Of a stretch of DNA of 64,000 bases, positions 9,549-17,940 are shown one piece after another. The stretch's first letter is position 1, and each line of letters begins with the position of its first letter. The position numbers and the translations under genes are program-made. The DNA comes from an uncultured Clostridia bacterium (GTDB lineage: Bacteria; Bacillota; Clostridia; TANB77; CAG-508). The stretch spans positions 62,001-126,000 of the forward strand of contig CAKOTZ010000001.1 in the NCBI GenBank assembly GCA_934120395.1. The letters run 5' to 3'. The notes below the pieces were generated by a model. The model was not told the DNA's origin. It made no database searches and was given only the letters and a program-made list of their open reading frames with translations.

Positions 9549-11981
9549 ATGTTTCAGAATATCTCAGAAGAAGTAGAAGAAGAGATAGAAACTCAAGAAG
9601 AGAATAAAAAAGATAAGTGGAAGGCCATAGTAAAAAATATGTTAAAACCGCAGAATATATTACTATATGTAGTTGCATTCTTTGCATCAATGGTATCAAT
9701 AGTAGATGGACTAGCACCATTTGGGTTAGCAATATTTGCAGCTGCTTGTAGTAGCGGTGTAATAGCATTTCCTGTATTTATTGCTACACTAATTGGTACT
9801 TTAATAGGCTTTGGAACAGGAGCTACATTAAATTATATATTAACGTCGTTTGTATTTCTAGTTTTAATGTTACTTGTCAGACCACATTTACAAGAAGAAA
9901 GCAGAAATGAAAAAAAGAAATTAGGAATGCATTTAATGGCATCATATTTTATGGTACAAGCCTTAAAAATATTTAGTGCAAGTTTTATGGTATCAGATGT
10001 ATTAGAAGTAATCCTACAATGTTTAATGATATATATCTTCTATAAAATATTTGTAAATTCTATACCAGTTTTAAAGGAATTGGGAAGCACAAAAGTATTT
10101 ACAGCAGAAGAAGCGATTGGAGCAAGCTTATTAGTTGCAATTGCAGTCTGTTCAATTGGAGACTTTACTGTGTTTAGTTTTTCAATAAGAAATATTTTGT
10201 GTGTATTACTAGTAATGATGCTAGCATGGCAAAATGGAGCATTAGTAGGAACAACAACAGGTGTAACATTATCTGTAATGCTTAATTTAATGGGATTTGG
10301 AAGCCCAGAACTTATAGCAATATATGCATTAGCAGGAATGATAGCAGGAGCTTTAAGCCGTACAGGAAAAGTTGGAATTGCGCTATGTATGGTAGTAGGG
10401 GTAGCGGCTATTACGTTTTTACATGATGTTCCATATCTACAATATATTAAAGAAGTAATAATTGCAGGAATAGGATTATTTATAATGCCAAATAAAATAG
10501 CAATTAACATAGAAGATTTAGTAGGAAAAACAAAGTTATTACCAGTAACAAGAGAAAATAGATTAGAATCAAACCAAGATACAATTTACAAATTAAACAC
10601 AATGTCAGAAACTATAGAAGAAATTGCTAAAAGCTATGAAGAAGCGGCAGCAACTATAGTTGAAGAAAACAAAAAAACAGATTGCCAAGAAAAAAATAAA
10701 GCAATATTTAAAGAAGATTTAAAGCTAAACTTAGAAAATATACAAGACAATATTTTATATGAAGACCTTGCTGATATGGAAAATGGTATTGTAGATGATA
10801 TTTTTGAATTATTAATAAAAAAAGAAGAAATAGAAAGTGAAGACTTATTAGAGGTATTTGAAAAACATAATAGTTTCATTTTTGGTGTTGACGATGATGA
10901 AATGAAAAAACGTATTGAAAGACAAATATATCAAGCGGTAAAAAATATTAATTATACTTACCAAATTAGCAAAGTTAATTTTATTTGGAAAAAGAAAAGT
11001 TCAGAAAGCAACAAAATAATGTCAGAGCAATTGAATACAGTATCAAAAGTAATCAATAAAATGGCAAAGGGAATTCAAGAAACAAAAATTGCAAGAGAAG
11101 AAGAGAAGGAAGAAAAAATTATAAGACTATTTGAACAAAAAGGAATAAGTTGCCAAGAAATTGAAATACGAAAAGAAAAAAATGGAAAATATAAGGTGAA
11201 AATAGAATCACTAAAACCTGTGGACACAAAAATAGAAATTATAGAAAAGATATTAGCTAAAGAATTAGGAGAAAAAACAATATGGAAATCAAAGGCAGAA
11301 ACAACAGATTACTATGAATCAGCAGATAAGTATAGCCTTAATATAGGAATTTCAAAAACAACTAAAAATAAAAGCGAAATTTCAGGAGACAGCAGTACGC
11401 AAATAAAACTACAAGATGGAAAGTATTTATTGGCAATTAGTGATGGTATGGGGTCAGGTGAAAAAGCTAAAAAAAGCAGTAAAATGGCCATAAACTTATT
11501 AGAAAAATTATTAGCATCAGGCTTTGATAAAGAAAGTTCAATAGAATTAATAAACACAGCATTAAACACAAAATTTGAAGAAGATATGTATGCAACTTTA
11601 GACTTGACTATTTTAGACCTGTATAATGCAAATGCTGAATTTGTAAAAACTGGGGCATGTCCAACATATATAAAAACTAATGAAAATGTAAAGATTATAA
11701 AAGAAGAGACAATGCCGGCAGGAATGGTCAGCGAAGTTGAGTTAGCAAGTTTTGACAGAGATATATCAGATGGTGAAATTATTGTTATGTGTAGTGATGG
11801 AATACTAGAGTCAGCTGGACAAAATAAAGAAGAGTGGTTAAAGGATATTTTAGAAGAAATTAAAACAGACAATGTACAAAAAATAGCAGACATAATTATT
11901 AGAGAGGCTATAGATAATGGCTTAGGTATTGCAAAAGATGATATGACAATAATTGTAGCAAAAGTTGAAAAAATGCTTTAA
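9549..11981 (+). CDS. spoIIE: Stage II sporulation protein E, PP2C-family phosphatase
   Basis: 810 residues, the usual SpoIIE length. The N-terminal third (about 35-325) holds around ten hydrophobic membrane segments. A charged regulatory region follows (about 330-590). The C-terminal PP2C domain (about 600-810) shows ISDGMGSGEKAK, CSDGILESAG and AKDDMTIIVAKVE with the metal-binding aspartates. SpoIIE dephosphorylates SpoIIAA and so activates sigma-F in the forespore; it also localises to the polar septum. RBS GAGGTG precedes the ATG. This gene is the strongest evidence that the organism makes endospores. The gene is transcribed alone between two terminators. Confidence 0.97.
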   Translation: MFQNISEEVEEEIETQEENKKDKWKAIVKNMLKPQNILLYVVAFFASMVSIVDGLAPFGLAIFAAACSSGVIAFPVFIATLIGTLIGFGTGATLNYILTSFVFLVLMLLVRPHLQEESRNEKKKLGMHLMASYFMVQALKIFSASFMVSDVLEVILQCLMIYIFYKIFVNSIPVLKELGSTKVFTAEEAIGASLLVAIAVCSIGDFTVFSFSIRNILCVLLVMMLAWQNGALVGTTTGVTLSVMLNLMGFGSPELIAIYALAGMIAGALSRTGKVGIALCMVVGVAAITFLHDVPYLQYIKEVIIAGIGLFIMPNKIAINIEDLVGKTKLLPVTRENRLESNQDTIYKLNTMSETIEEIAKSYEEAAATIVEENKKTDCQEKNKAIFKEDLKLNLENIQDNILYEDLADMENGIVDDIFELLIKKEEIESEDLLEVFEKHNSFIFGVDDDEMKKRIERQIYQAVKNINYTYQISKVNFIWKKKSSESNKIMSEQLNTVSKVINKMAKGIQETKIAREEEKEEKIIRLFEQKGISCQEIEIRKEKNGKYKVKIESLKPVDTKIEIIEKILAKELGEKTIWKSKAETTDYYESADKYSLNIGISKTTKNKSEISGDSSTQIKLQDGKYLLAISDGMGSGEKAKKSSKMAINLLEKLLASGFDKESSIELINTALNTKFEEDMYATLDLTILDLYNANAEFVKTGACPTYIKTNENVKIIKEETMPAGMVSEVELASFDRDISDGEIIVMCSDGILESAGQNKEEWLKDILEEIKTDNVQKIADIIIREAIDNGLGIAKDDMTIIVAKVEKML

Positions 11982-12004
11982 AACTGAAAAAAACATACGG
12001 CTAA

Positions 12005-12137
12005 ACAAAACTCCCTCTTAATTGAGGGAGTTTTTGTTAATAAAAGAAAACTTAGGTAGGGTGACCTTCCTACATCTCCTAACAAGGGTGGCGGCTGCCT
12101 GTTCCGCCCTCAGAAGTTTCCTTTATTATTATATGTT
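12005..12137 (-). ncRNA. Candidate small structured RNA, family not recognised
   Basis: Read on the minus strand, a promoter at 12144-12172 is followed by a compact fold and then the terminator at 12007-12035. The fold has a closing helix (12114-12121 with 12046-12053), a GC-rich hairpin (GGCGG/CCGCC, bases 12090-12108, nine-base loop) and a third stem (CCTAA/TTAGG extended by GTAGG/CCTAC, 12052-12082). Local GC content is far above the surroundings. The length is about 130 bases with no credible ORF. I tried to match SRP RNA, 6S RNA, tmRNA and common riboswitches without success. It could instead be the 3' UTR of the minus-strand gene just upstream, but the promoter argues for an independent RNA. 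Confidence 0.55.
12007..12035. terminator. Bidirectional intrinsic terminator
   Basis: AAAACTCCCTC and GAGGGAGTTTTT form a perfect stem with a TTAATT loop. It can end spoIIE on the plus strand, and the structured RNA candidate on the minus strand. Confidence 0.85.
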
Positions 12138-12143
12138 ATTGTT

Positions 12144-12172
12144 ATTTTAACATACATAATTATTTTTTTCAA
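12144..12172 (-). promoter_or_regulatory. Sigma-A-type promoter for the structured RNA
   Basis: On the minus strand TTGAAA (12172-12167), a 17-base spacer and TAAAAT (12149-12144). This predicts a start near 12137, immediately before the folded segment. Confidence 0.65.
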
Positions 12173-12178
12173 GGAAAT

Positions 12179-12544
12179 TTATTTATAAATTTTTGCATAG
12201 CCATTTTTTAAATATATGTTTTTTTTCCTTTCAGTCATAACAAATAAGGTTTTAGCAAACATAGTACCTTTATTACTAATTCTTACTGCGACTAGCACAA
12301 ATTCATTATTAATTTCATATTCTTTTATATATTCTATAGAACCTTGTTTTGGATTTTTTGCAATATAGGTTGGATTTTTAATGATATTCGCTATATCATT
12401 TCCATATTTAATATAGGCATCTAAATGTTGGCGTTTCATATGTTCTATATTGGTGTCGCCTATGATTATAGGCATACCTTCTTGATAATCTAAGTTTAAT
12501 ATGTCTATAACTTTTTGACATATAACTCCAATTTGCTTATGCAT
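12179..12544 (-). CDS. Small PBECR-like (Barnase/EndoU/ColE5/RelE-like) nuclease-domain protein
   Basis: 121 residues. The pattern IIIGDTNIEHMKRQH, followed by IANIIKNPTYI and a beta-rich half ending MTERKKNIYLKN, resembles the PBECR families of phage-associated BECR-fold nucleases, where a His near the start of the domain and a strand-rich C-terminus are typical. This is recognition by eye and could be wrong. No antitoxin-like partner is adjacent. It begins 32 bases after the thioesterase and has its own RBS (AAAGGA), so the two are probably cotranscribed. Confidence 0.5.
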   Translation of the reverse strand: MHKQIGVICQKVIDILNLDYQEGMPIIIGDTNIEHMKRQHLDAYIKYGNDIANIIKNPTYIAKNPKQGSIEYIKEYEINNEFVLVAVRISNKGTMFAKTLFVMTERKKNIYLKNGYAKIYK

Positions 12545-12576
12545 TAGTATCCTTTCATAATTCCCCCAAGTTAAAA

Positions 12577-13306
12577 TTAACTTAATATAGTAATGGCATG
12601 CAGGTCTTTTAAATCATTGCTTTTCATAGTAATAACATGGTTACCATTAGTATCTTGAGTATAAAGACAAGCAATTTTATCACCTAATAAGCATTGCTTC
12701 TTGTACATAACTTCGATATTATGAAAAGTAATAGAATTATATACATCGTCTGGTAAAGCTTCCAAAGCAAAATCAATATAATTCAGGTTATTAACATGAT
12801 TATTTGTATCTAAATCTCTCCTTAGAATAGTATAATCAAAGCGCCTAGAATAGTCTAAATCGGGTTCTTTAAGCTTTTCAATTTCTGTATCAAAAACTCT
12901 AACATTAACAGGACCATAAGCACTAATAACTTCAGGGCTAATTCTAGCAATGCTTCTATCATTTGCATTAATTAAAACCCATTTAGAACTTGCAATAGCA
13001 ATACGGCTTCCGAGTATTATCGATTATTTCAAAATCACGAAAACTATATAATTTTGTGGAACATCTGGTCCAAGTACGAATATGAATAGCTTCGCCAGTT
13101 CGTGGGTATCTATCAACATGGACTTTCCAATTTAAAATAAGCCATGTAAGATTAGTAGTAGGAATATCATTTAATCCATAACCTGCCTTATTAGAATGTA
13201 ATGTTGCAGCATCTAATAGATACTTCAATAAGCCTTTTAAAGTTATGTAATTATTTTTATCAACGTCCTCATAACGGACACGTATATCAACATTAACAAA
13301 TCCCAT
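12577..13306 (-). CDS. Acyl-ACP thioesterase, read through a +1 frameshift at CGG
   Basis: The start is ATG at 13306 with GGGAGGT just upstream. Residues 1-98 (from MGFVNVDIRVRYEDVD) are in one frame. At codon 99 that frame reads ACT CGG and stops soon after. Dropping the C gives ACT GGA AGC and continues as DNTGSRIAIASSKWVLINAN. The second half holds DTNNHVNNLNYIDFALEALP, the Asn/His active-site signature of FatA/FatB-type thioesterases. Total 242 residues in two hotdog halves, normal for bacterial members, which release fatty acids from acyl carrier protein. Length and motifs are intact apart from the single base. See the CGG feature. It could be a pseudogene, but three other genes show the same break. 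Confidence 0.85.
13010..13012 (-). other. In-frame CGG, +1 frameshift site in the thioesterase
   Basis: Minus-strand context: GAT AAT ACT CGG AAG. Zero frame ends at TAA eight codons later. Skipping C yields GGA (Gly) and the conserved downstream sequence. Tetranucleotide CGGA. Confidence 0.8.
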
Positions 13307-13337
13307 ATATACCTCCCGTAATATAAAATTAAATAAT

Positions 13338-13343
13338 ATTATA
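13338..13343 (-). promoter_or_regulatory. Extended -10 for the thioesterase/PBECR operon
   Basis: On the minus strand TATGCTATAAT, an extended -10 (TGC before TATAAT), about 30 bases upstream of the RBS. No clear -35 at 17 bases. Confidence 0.5.
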
Positions 13344-13352
13344 GCATAAATA

Positions 13353-13381
13353 TTGTAATTATGCACGAAAAATGATATATT
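13353..13381 (+). promoter_or_regulatory. Promoter that fixes the start of the WG-repeat gene
   Basis: TTGTAA, 17 bases, TATATT. Transcription would begin near 13388, downstream of the ATG at 13382. That ATG has no RBS and cannot be used from this promoter, which favours the TTG at 13421. Confidence 0.55.
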
Positions 13382-13420
13382 ATGTATGAAAAAATGAAAA
13401 AATACGGAGGTGCTAAACTT

Positions 13421-14938
13421 TTGGGTGGAAAAAGATACGAAGAAGAACCAAAGCTAAACATGAAAAAGGTAATTGGAGTAATTGTAGGAATTGCAGTAGT
13501 TGTAATGTTTATAATTACTTTAACTAAACTGCTAAAAGATGGTGAAAATAAACCAACAAAAGTAGAAGAAGTAAATTATTTTGCTGTATATACACAAGAT
13601 AAATGGGGAGTAATAAATAATAAGGGAGAAATAGTAGTAGAACCAAGCTATGAGGAAATGATACTAATACCAGACCATACCAAGCCAGTATTCCTATGTA
13701 CATATAATGTAGACTACAACACACAAACATACAAAACGAAAGCAATAAATGAAAACGGAGAAGAAATATTAAGTGGATATGATTCAATAGAAGCTATAAG
13801 TAATCAAAACAGTAAAGACCAAATTTGGTGTGAAAAAGATGTGTTTAAGGTAAGTAAAAATGGAAAATATGGAGTAATAAACAGCAAAGGAAAAGAAATA
13901 CTTGCATGTGACTATGAAGAAATCAATGCTTTAAATGGAGTTGAAGGATATCTTGTAAATAAAAGAGATGGCAAAGTTGGACTTTGTAATCTTTTTGGAA
14001 ATGTTGTAATAGAAAATCAGTATAAAGATATAAAAGCTATTAGCGAGGAGAACAAGCAGGAGTTTATTATTCAAGACAACGATGGAAAATATGGAATTGC
14101 TTCAAATGATAAGAAAAACATTATAGATCCGACTTACGAAGCTATTGCACAAGTAAATACAAAAAATATTTATGTTGTAAAAGAAAATGGGAAATGGTCT
14201 ATTATAAATCAACAAAAAGATGTATTAGTAAATGGAGACATGTTTGACGAAGTAAAAGAAATAAATGAAGCAAATATAGTCATAAAAAAAGACAAAAAAT
14301 ATGGAATTATAAATACTGATGGAGAGGAAAAAGTAAAAACACAATATGATGACTTAACTATTGCAAGTGGAGAATACTATATAGCAAAAAAAGATGGGCA
14401 ATATGGAGTAATTGATTTAAGTGGACAAACAAAATTAGAATTTAGATATAAAAATTTATCTTATATAAAAACAGCCAACATATATATTGGAGATACAGAA
14501 GGAGCGCAATCCGATTTTCTAAATGATGTATTTGATATAAAAACACAGGGAATTTTATCAAAAATGGATACAGATAAAGGTTATATGAGAATAAAACAAG
14601 CAGGAGAATATAAATATTATAACTTTAAATTTGAAGAAAAGAAAAATACAGAAGTGTTTCCTAAAAATACATTATTCTTAACAAAACAAAATGGAAAATA
14701 TGGATACATTAACAATAAAGGTGAAATAGTAGTAGAATGCCAATACGATGATGCCACAGAACAAAACGAATATGGATTTGTTAGTGTTAATAAAGATGGA
14801 AAATGGGGAAGTCTAAATAAAGAAGGAAAAGTAGTAGCTGAGACAAGTAATGATTTAAAAAACAATGAAAAGGTAGACTTTATAGGAAAATGGCATTTAG
14901 GAGTTGCTATAGAGGCTGACTATTATACAGATATATAA
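13421..14938 (+). CDS. WG-repeat protein with N-terminal membrane anchor
   Basis: 505 residues from a TTG start at 13421, which has GGAGGTG at 13406-13412 eight bases upstream; the in-frame ATG at 13382 lacks an RBS. A membrane segment (about 16-36) leads into about ten WG repeats, each with a core like KWGVINNKGEIVVEP or KYGVINSKGKEIL, in three blocks separated by degenerate copies. WG repeats form beta-sheet repeat structures of unknown function in many Clostridia. The topology suggests the repeats lie outside the membrane. It is a paralogue of the protein at 59760: both share the segment around TKPVF(L/I)C. Transcribed alone, divergent from the thioesterase. Confidence 0.85.
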   Translation: MGGKRYEEEPKLNMKKVIGVIVGIAVVVMFIITLTKLLKDGENKPTKVEEVNYFAVYTQDKWGVINNKGEIVVEPSYEEMILIPDHTKPVFLCTYNVDYNTQTYKTKAINENGEEILSGYDSIEAISNQNSKDQIWCEKDVFKVSKNGKYGVINSKGKEILACDYEEINALNGVEGYLVNKRDGKVGLCNLFGNVVIENQYKDIKAISEENKQEFIIQDNDGKYGIASNDKKNIIDPTYEAIAQVNTKNIYVVKENGKWSIINQQKDVLVNGDMFDEVKEINEANIVIKKDKKYGIINTDGEEKVKTQYDDLTIASGEYYIAKKDGQYGVIDLSGQTKLEFRYKNLSYIKTANIYIGDTEGAQSDFLNDVFDIKTQGILSKMDTDKGYMRIKQAGEYKYYNFKFEEKKNTEVFPKNTLFLTKQNGKYGYINNKGEIVVECQYDDATEQNEYGFVSVNKDGKWGSLNKEGKVVAETSNDLKNNEKVDFIGKWHLGVAIEADYYTDI

Positions 14939-14945
14939 CACAAAA

Positions 14946-14985
14946 AAGTAATAGCATACCTCAAAAGTATGCTATTACTTCTTTT
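14946..14985 (+). terminator. Intrinsic terminator
   Basis: AAGTAATAGCATAC and GTATGCTATTACTT form a perfect 14-base stem, then CTTTT. Confidence 0.85.
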
Positions 14986-15014
14986 ACAAAGAAGATACTA
15001 AAGAGGGAGAAAAT

Positions 15015-16241
15015 ATGGAACTAAAACCAAAATATCAATATACATATTTTATAAAGCCTTTTTATATAGAAGGGGAAAAATATGAAAGTTATTTAATTAA
15101 TATACTAAAAAATAAAAAGATGAGCTTAAAAATATGGGAAAAAGAAAAAGATTTTGAAGTATATTCATACTTTGAACCTGAATTGCGAGATAAAATATTT
15201 GCAAGTTTCCAATATTCTAAAGAAAAAATAAGCAAATTAGAAAAAACAGATGAATTCACATTAGCAAAAATTTTAAGAAAACAGCCATGTGTACATTTTA
15301 CATATATGCTAGAAGAAGATACACCAGGGAAAATAGGAGAAGAAAATGGCATTTTCTTTGGAGTAAGAAATATAGACGTAGTATGTTTCAACACAGGTAT
15401 ATGTTTTATATTAATAAAAACATACATTGAAGATTTAAAAAGCTTTTCAGATGTCTTAAACTTTAATTATAAATTTAGAGACATAAGCTCTAAATATGCA
15501 AATTTGAAAGAATATGAAAGAATTAATATACAAACAAGTAATTTTCATACTAATCAAGAATTAAGTGACTTTATAAGAAAAATAACAGGTGTATCTGAGA
15601 AAAAACAAGATAGTAAATACTATGTTTATGCTTATACTTGTTTAGATGGAGAAAGTTGGAATGATAAAGTAAAATTTGAAGATATACAAACAGAATTTTA
15701 TAAATACAGGGAAATTTTACCAAGTAACTATAATGTTGATTGGAGTGCAAAAAAAAGTGATAATACAATAGATAAATGGGAATATGCACGCTTTGGGTTT
15801 AGTAAAAATGCGAGTGTATTATTAACGTCAAATTTAAATGCTTATCATTATACTAAATTGCCTTTTGAATATGAAAATCAGTATTTGTATACTTTTTTAC
15901 TAGCTTTATATGAAAGATTATATTTAAAAAAGTTAAATAAAGAACTGAAAAGTAACAATAATATAAAAAAAATAAAAAGTAATTTTCAAAACTTTATGAA
16001 GGTATTGTGGTCACAAGAAATAACAGAAGACGAAATGGGAACAATGTTTTATAATAAATTAAGAGAATGTTTTGAATTAGATAATTTATATTTGGAAACA
16101 TTGAACGCATACGATTGGGCTTATAAGGAAAAAAACACAAATAAAACAAAAAGAAATAATTGTATTTTGTGGGGAACAATAGGTATTTGTTTAGTGTTGA
16201 ATATAATTAATTTAATAGTGTTAATAATGTTACAAAAATAG
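15015..16241 (+). CDS. Tail-anchored protein of unknown function
   Basis: 408 residues, not recognised. No signal peptide; the body is soluble and rich in Lys, Tyr and Phe. It ends in one hydrophobic helix (about 381-405), so it is probably inserted by its tail with the body in the cytoplasm. The general plan recalls CorA-type proteins, but there is a single helix and no GMN motif, so I do not call it that. RBS GAGGGAG is good. It sits 13 bases before acpS and probably shares its transcript. Confidence 0.7.
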   Translation: MELKPKYQYTYFIKPFYIEGEKYESYLINILKNKKMSLKIWEKEKDFEVYSYFEPELRDKIFASFQYSKEKISKLEKTDEFTLAKILRKQPCVHFTYMLEEDTPGKIGEENGIFFGVRNIDVVCFNTGICFILIKTYIEDLKSFSDVLNFNYKFRDISSKYANLKEYERINIQTSNFHTNQELSDFIRKITGVSEKKQDSKYYVYAYTCLDGESWNDKVKFEDIQTEFYKYREILPSNYNVDWSAKKSDNTIDKWEYARFGFSKNASVLLTSNLNAYHYTKLPFEYENQYLYTFLLALYERLYLKKLNKELKSNNNIKKIKSNFQNFMKVLWSQEITEDEMGTMFYNKLRECFELDNLYLETLNAYDWAYKEKNTNKTKRNNCILWGTIGICLVLNIINLIVLIMLQK

Positions 16242-16254
16242 AAGGAGAATCACA

Positions 16255-16629
16255 ATGAAAATAGCTTGTGGAACGGATATAATTGAGATTGAAAGAGTAA
16301 GAAAATCAATTGAAAACATTGGAGAAAAATTTTTAGAAGAAATATACACAAAAAATGAGATAGCATATTGTGAAAGTAAAAGAAGGGCAAAATATCAACA
16401 CTATGCAGCAAGATTTGCCGCTAAGGAAGCGACTTTTAAAGCTGTAAATAATTTTTTAGAAAATAAATTTAGCATATCATGGAAAAACATAGAGGTTGTA
16501 AATGATGATAAAGGAAAACCTGACTTAAGATTTATAAATAAAGAATTCTCGCAAATAATTTCCATGGATATCAGTATTTCACACTGCAAAGAGTATGCAG
16601 TAGCAAATGTGGTTATATTATATAATTAA
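16255..16629 (+). CDS. acpS: Holo-[acyl-carrier-protein] synthase
   Basis: 124 residues, the usual AcpS length. It transfers 4'-phosphopantetheine from CoA to a serine of acyl carrier protein. GTDIIEIERV with the Mg-binding Asp8 and FAAKEATFKA with the second acidic ligand are the two family signatures; ISISHCKEYAVA is the third. RBS GAAGGAG. The 3' end precedes tatD by 13 bases, so cotranscription is likely. Confidence 0.96.
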   Translation: MKIACGTDIIEIERVRKSIENIGEKFLEEIYTKNEIAYCESKRRAKYQHYAARFAAKEATFKAVNNFLENKFSISWKNIEVVNDDKGKPDLRFINKEFSQIISMDISISHCKEYAVANVVILYN

Positions 16630-16642
16630 AAGGAGGGGAGAA

Positions 16643-17410
16643 ATGAAACTATTTGACTCACATGCACACTATAATGACGAAAAATTCGAAGAAGATAGAG
16701 AGCAAATTCTAAGAGAAATTAGACAAGAGAATGTTGAAAGAGTTGTAGTTGCAGGGTATAATCTAGAATCTTCAATAAAAGCTGTAGAAATAGCTAATAC
16801 ACACCCAAATATATATGCAACAGTTGGAATATCACCTAATGATTTAGATGATAATTTAGATTTAAAGCAAATTGAGAATCTAGCTAAAGACAGGAAAGTA
16901 GTGGCAATTGGAGAAATCGGTTTAGATTACTATTGGAACAAAGAAAATAAGGAAGAGCAGAAAAAGGTTTTTAAGCAACAAATTGAGCTTGCCAATAAAT
17001 TAGAATTGCCTATAGTTATTCATACAAGAGAAGCTGTTAATGATACCATAGACATTATAAAAAATAAAATAAAGAGCAAAAAAACAGGAATATTTCATTG
17101 TTGCCCAATGAATGTTGAACTGATAAAAGAAGCAATAAAGCTTGGATATTATATATCTTTTTCTGGGAATATAACGTTTAAAAATGCCAAAAATGCAGAT
17201 AAATGTATAGAAATTGTGCCAAATAATAAATTACTAATTGAAACAGATAGTCCTTATATGAGTCCAGAACCATATAGGGGAAGAAGAAATGATTCGAGAA
17301 AAGTTGTATATGTTGCTGAAAAAATAGCGCAAGTTAAACATGTAAGCTTAGAAGAGATTGCAGAAATAACCTACACAAATGCAAATAAAATATTTGAAAT
17401 AAAATATTGA
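16643..17410 (+). CDS. tatD: TatD-family metal-dependent deoxyribonuclease
   Basis: 255 residues from ATG 16643, which has AGGAGGGGAG directly upstream; an earlier in-frame ATG inside acpS lacks one. Metal ligands of the TIM-barrel fold are visible: DSHAHYND, GEIGLDYYW, VIHTREA, FHCC and ETDSPYM. TatD proteins are 3'-5' nucleases that hydrolyse DNA and tRNA ends, and act in DNA repair and quality control. Operon-like with acpS. Confidence 0.95.
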   Translation: MKLFDSHAHYNDEKFEEDREQILREIRQENVERVVVAGYNLESSIKAVEIANTHPNIYATVGISPNDLDDNLDLKQIENLAKDRKVVAIGEIGLDYYWNKENKEEQKKVFKQQIELANKLELPIVIHTREAVNDTIDIIKNKIKSKKTGIFHCCPMNVELIKEAIKLGYYISFSGNITFKNAKNADKCIEIVPNNKLLIETDSPYMSPEPYRGRRNDSRKVVYVAEKIAQVKHVSLEEIAEITYTNANKIFEIKY

Positions 17411-17435
17411 AATATTTGTAAATATATGCTAGAAT
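17407..17435 (+). promoter_or_regulatory. Strong promoter overlapping the tatD stop
   Basis: TTGAAA (17407-17412), 17 bases, TAGAAT (17430-17435) with TGC before the -10. It drives the small secreted-protein gene at 17499. Confidence 0.65.
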
Positions 17436-17456
17436 AGCTAAAGTGCTAATTTATTA

Positions 17457-17478
17457 TTAAGACTAAAATTAGTCTTAA
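17457..17478. promoter_or_regulatory. Perfect inverted repeat in the leader of the 17499 gene
   Basis: TTAAGACTAA, AA, TTAGTCTTAA: a perfect 10-base inverted repeat about 20 bases after the predicted transcription start and just before the RBS. It could be an operator or an RNA hairpin that shields the RBS. Confidence 0.5.
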
Positions 17479-17498
17479 AAGACAGGAGGAAGAGTGTC

Positions 17499-17918
17499 AT
17501 GATGGGCAAGGTGTTGAAAGTACGGTTTTGGAGGGTAATGATCATGGTTGTTGCAATTTGTGTTTGCAATGCTTGGTCAGGAGAAGCTGCCGAAAGGCAA
17601 AATGTGGATCAAAAATTGGAAGACTATGTTGGACAATTGGAGGTTAGCATTATTACAAAACAGCACAAAGACTTTATAATGAAAGAAATTGATGAAGTTG
17701 GAACTGTTGTACTTGGCTTCCACTCAAAACCTGCTGCAGAAATCGTTTCTGAGGTATTTACTGATGAAAGAAAAGAACTAATATGTAAAATATTAGAAAA
17801 GGTTGAGCTCAGCAAACATCCTAAGCTTAGCTATTTAGATTCACCAGAAGTAGAAATTCAGAAATTTGTGCTTATAATGGCCCAAAATAATCAAGTCTTA
17901 CGTGATTTACTCATATAG
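17499..17918 (+). CDS. Small secreted protein of unknown function, unusual composition, in-frame CGG
   Basis: 139 residues. The N-terminus (K4, K7, R9, R12, then VMIMVVAICVC) looks like a signal peptide ending near WSGEAAE. The mature part is about 105 residues, helical, with no motif I recognise. GGAGGA lies 8 bases before ATG 17499. The first 150 bases are much richer in G and C than the neighbours, a sign of transfer or other selection. Codon 9 is CGG. If CGG causes a +1 shift here, translation reads GGT TTT GGA GGG TAA. That TAA overlaps ATG 17538, which has its own GGAGGG at 17530-17535. The true product may therefore start at 17538 or 17544. Confidence 0.6.
   Translation: MMGKVLKVRFWRVMIMVVAICVCNAWSGEAAERQNVDQKLEDYVGQLEVSIITKQHKDFIMKEIDEVGTVVLGFHSKPAAEIVSEVFTDERKELICKILEKVELSKHPKLSYLDSPEVEIQKFVLIMAQNNQVLRDLLI
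17523..17525 (+). other. In-frame CGG without downstream frame change
   Basis: The only in-frame CGG I found that is not followed by a continuing +1 frame. A shift here would stop at TAA 17536-17538, overlapping ATG 17538 as TAATG. Confidence 0.7.
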
Positions 17919-17940
17919 AGTTATCACAATAGACACACAA

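Noticed and set aside
10040..10510. Minus-strand open frame opposite spoIIE (and similar long frames opposite the surface genes and CorC)
   Set aside because: Composition is a mirror of the plus-strand gene, there is no RBS, and spoIIE is certain.
12040..12125. SRP RNA, 6S RNA, tmRNA or a known riboswitch
   Set aside because: The GGAA/AGGCAGCC-like part of the minus strand resembles the SRP tip, but the stem around it does not pair as in SRP; the other families do not match.
15015..16241. CorA-like magnesium channel
   Set aside because: One C-terminal helix only and no GMN motif.
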